Assembly (NCBI GenBank): GCA_045106475.1
Contig: JBGCEO010000045.1
Span: 1 to 64,000, forward strand
Source: Granulosicoccus sp045106475
Lineage (GTDB): Bacteria > Pseudomonadota > Gammaproteobacteria > Granulosicoccales > Granulosicoccaceae
Length of the DNA: 64,000 nt
Direction: 5' to 3'
Numbering within the stretch: the first letter of the stretch is position 1; the number at the start of each line of letters is the position of its first letter. The notes beneath the pieces are model-generated. The model did not search any database and was not told where the DNA came from. It saw only the letters and a list, made by a program, of their open reading frames with translations. Both the position numbers and the translations under genes were made by a program. Shown piece after piece: positions 62,738-64,000 of this stretch.

Positions 62738-64000
62738 ATGTTTGAATTAAGTTCAGAAATGCAAACCGCGGCTTACATTACGTCGGCGGTGTTATTCATT
62801 TTGTCGCTCGGCAGTTTGTCCGATCAGGAAAACGCAAAACGCGGCGTATGGTTTGGTATTGTCGGTATGGCAATCGCGGTATACGCGACCATCTTTGGTC
62901 CGGGTGTGGAACTGGGGCCTGTGTTGGTCCTGATGTTGATTCTCGGTGCTGTCGCTGGGGTATATGTTGCGAAGAACGTCGAAATGACGGGCATGCCTGA
63001 ACTGGTCGCGGCCCTGCATTCTTTTGTAGGACTGGCTGCTGTGTTCATCGGTATCAATTCTGATATCAATCCTCCGGCCTTAGCCGACAACGCTGAACGC
63101 ATAATCCACGAAGTGGAAGTGTTTCTCGGGGTCTTTATTGGTGCGATAACGTTCACAGGTTCCATCGTCGCCTATGCAAAACTCTCGGGTAAGGTTGATG
63201 GTAAAGCGCTTATTCTTCCTGCTCGTCATGTACTGAACATCGTCCTTGTTGCTTTATGCCTGCTCTTGTTATTCATGTATATGAATCATGCGGGTAGTTG
63301 GACGCTTTATTTGATGACACTGTTGGCGTTTATCATCGGGGCGCATCTGGTGCTAGCCATTGGCGGTGCCGACATGCCAGTGGTTGTGTCCATGCTTAAC
63401 TCATACTCAGGGTGGGCTGCAGCGGCTACCGGATTCTTGTTAGGAAACGATTTGTTGATTGTGACCGGCGCATTGGTTGGATCATCGGGTGCGATTCTGT
63501 CATACATCATGTGCAAGGCTATGAACCGTAAGTTCCTGTCAGTTATCCTGGGCGGTTTTGGCGGGCCGAGTGGTGCGGCCATGGAGATCGAAGGTGAGCA
63601 AATTGCGATAGATACTGAGGGTGTTGCATCAGCACTTGAAGACGCCGATCAGATCATAATAGTGCCAGGCTACGGAATGGCTGTTGCGCAAGCTCAGCAA
63701 TCTGTTTCAGAGTTGACGCGCCGACTGCGCGCTGCTGGTAAAAAGGTACGTTTTGGTATTCATCCCGTCGCCGGTCGTCTTCCCGGACACATGAATGTGT
63801 TGCTTGCTGAATCCAAGGTGCCCTATGACATCGTATTGGAGATGGACGAAATCAATGATGATTTCCCACAGACTGATGTGGTGATTGTTATCGGTTCTAA
63901 CGACATCGTGAATCCAGCAGCCCAGGAAGACCCAAACAGCCCTATCGCTGGCATGCCCGTATTGGAAGTATGGAAGGCCAAGCAAGTATTTGTGTCCAAG
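62738..64000 (+). CDS. pntB: NAD(P) transhydrogenase, beta subunit (cut by window edge)
   Basis: The frame from ATG 62738 stays open to the right edge, giving 421 residues of a protein that is about 460 in E. coli. N-terminal helices are visible (AAYITSAVLFILSLGSLS), with ARHVLNIVLVALCLLLLF and GGADMPVVVSMLNSYSGWAAAATGF, a family hallmark. The NADP domain begins at IIIVPGYGMAVAQAQ and includes RFGIHPVAGRLPGHMNVLL and IGSNDIVNPAAQEDPNS. Only the final 40 or so residues are missing. It forms the membrane and NADP(H) part of the enzyme with PntA. Confidence 0.96.
   Translation, partial: MFELSSEMQTAAYITSAVLFILSLGSLSDQENAKRGVWFGIVGMAIAVYATIFGPGVELGPVLVLMLILGAVAGVYVAKNVEMTGMPELVAALHSFVGLAAVFIGINSDINPPALADNAERIIHEVEVFLGVFIGAITFTGSIVAYAKLSGKVDGKALILPARHVLNIVLVALCLLLLFMYMNHAGSWTLYLMTLLAFIIGAHLVLAIGGADMPVVVSMLNSYSGWAAAATGFLLGNDLLIVTGALVGSSGAILSYIMCKAMNRKFLSVILGGFGGPSGAAMEIEGEQIAIDTEGVASALEDADQIIIVPGYGMAVAQAQQSVSELTRRLRAAGKKVRFGIHPVAGRLPGHMNVLLAESKVPYDIVLEMDEINDDFPQTDVVIVIGSNDIVNPAAQEDPNSPIAGMPVLEVWKAKQVFVSK

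Noticed and set aside
1..64000. CRISPR arrays or prophage blocks
   Set aside because: I saw no regularly spaced repeats, no terminase, capsid or tail genes and no integrase. The cell-wall hydrolase at 56.7 kb stands without phage neighbours.

Overview
The window looks like chromosomal DNA of a Gram-negative gammaproteobacterium, probably marine or aquatic and nutritionally versatile. The best taxonomic cue is the block surE-pcm-nlpD-rpoS (12.9-16.4 kb), a gammaproteobacterial hallmark. Abundant TRAP and peptide-type ABC uptake systems, lipoproteins with clear lipoboxes, phosphonate catabolism and photolyases fit a surface-water heterotroph. Genus-level placement (for example near Granulosicoccus) would be a guess.

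Layout. 0-7 kb: a transposase fragment cut by the left edge, a secreted astacin-like protease, an MFS carrier, a GH20 beta-hexosaminidase lipoprotein and an EamA exporter. 7-12.8 kb: an M42 aminopeptidase, tRNA-Arg(CCU), a PilZ-like protein, cobT-cobS-cobC for the nucleotide loop of cobalamin, and a YheT-type hydrolase. 12.9-16.5 kb: surE-pcm-nlpD-rpoS closed by a strong terminator. 16.6-31.5 kb: one co-oriented phosphonate region. PhnW, PhnY and PhnA convert 2-aminoethylphosphonate to acetate and phosphate. A class-III PLP enzyme matches the PbfA ammonia-lyase that feeds (R)-1-hydroxy-2-aminoethylphosphonate into the same route. A hydroxyacid dehydrogenase, a five-gene peptide-family ABC importer and a phosphonate-monoester-hydrolase-like sulfatase-fold enzyme follow. 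I read this as a pathway for importing and stripping larger phosphonate conjugates.

31.6-36.5 kb: a TRAP transporter (DctMQP) with a GntR regulator, divergent from mannonate dehydratase (uxuA), with a palindromic operator candidate between them; this is probably a hexuronate/aldonate uptake locus. 36.8-41.2 kb: a secreted histidine phosphatase, an amidase, and a periplasmic PQQ-type sugar dehydrogenase near a small cytochrome c. 41.8-46.3 kb: a TAXI binding protein in line with a sensor kinase and a FixJ-like regulator, then a lone receiver protein. 46.3-47.6 kb: a minimal sugar-phosphate transferase with a degenerate GGDEF protein. 47.7-51.0 kb: two divergent photolyase-family genes with a 49-codon DUF2256 gene. 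The first lacks most Fe-S ligands usual in its class.

51.2-59.2 kb is the least conventional region. It holds a second secreted histidine phosphatase, a signal-less Ser/Thr-rich glycine-zipper protein with an unknown partner, an OmpA-like lipoprotein, a small exported protein, and a signal-less LysM-LysM-SLT-PGBD-M23 peptidoglycan hydrolase followed by an unknown lipoprotein. The architecture suggests exported toxins or effectors with neighbouring protective partners, but no secretion machinery is in the window. 59.3-64 kb: a zinc-type oxidoreductase, a decayed IlvD/Edd dehydratase remnant, and pntA-pntB (transhydrogenase), with pntB cut by the right edge.
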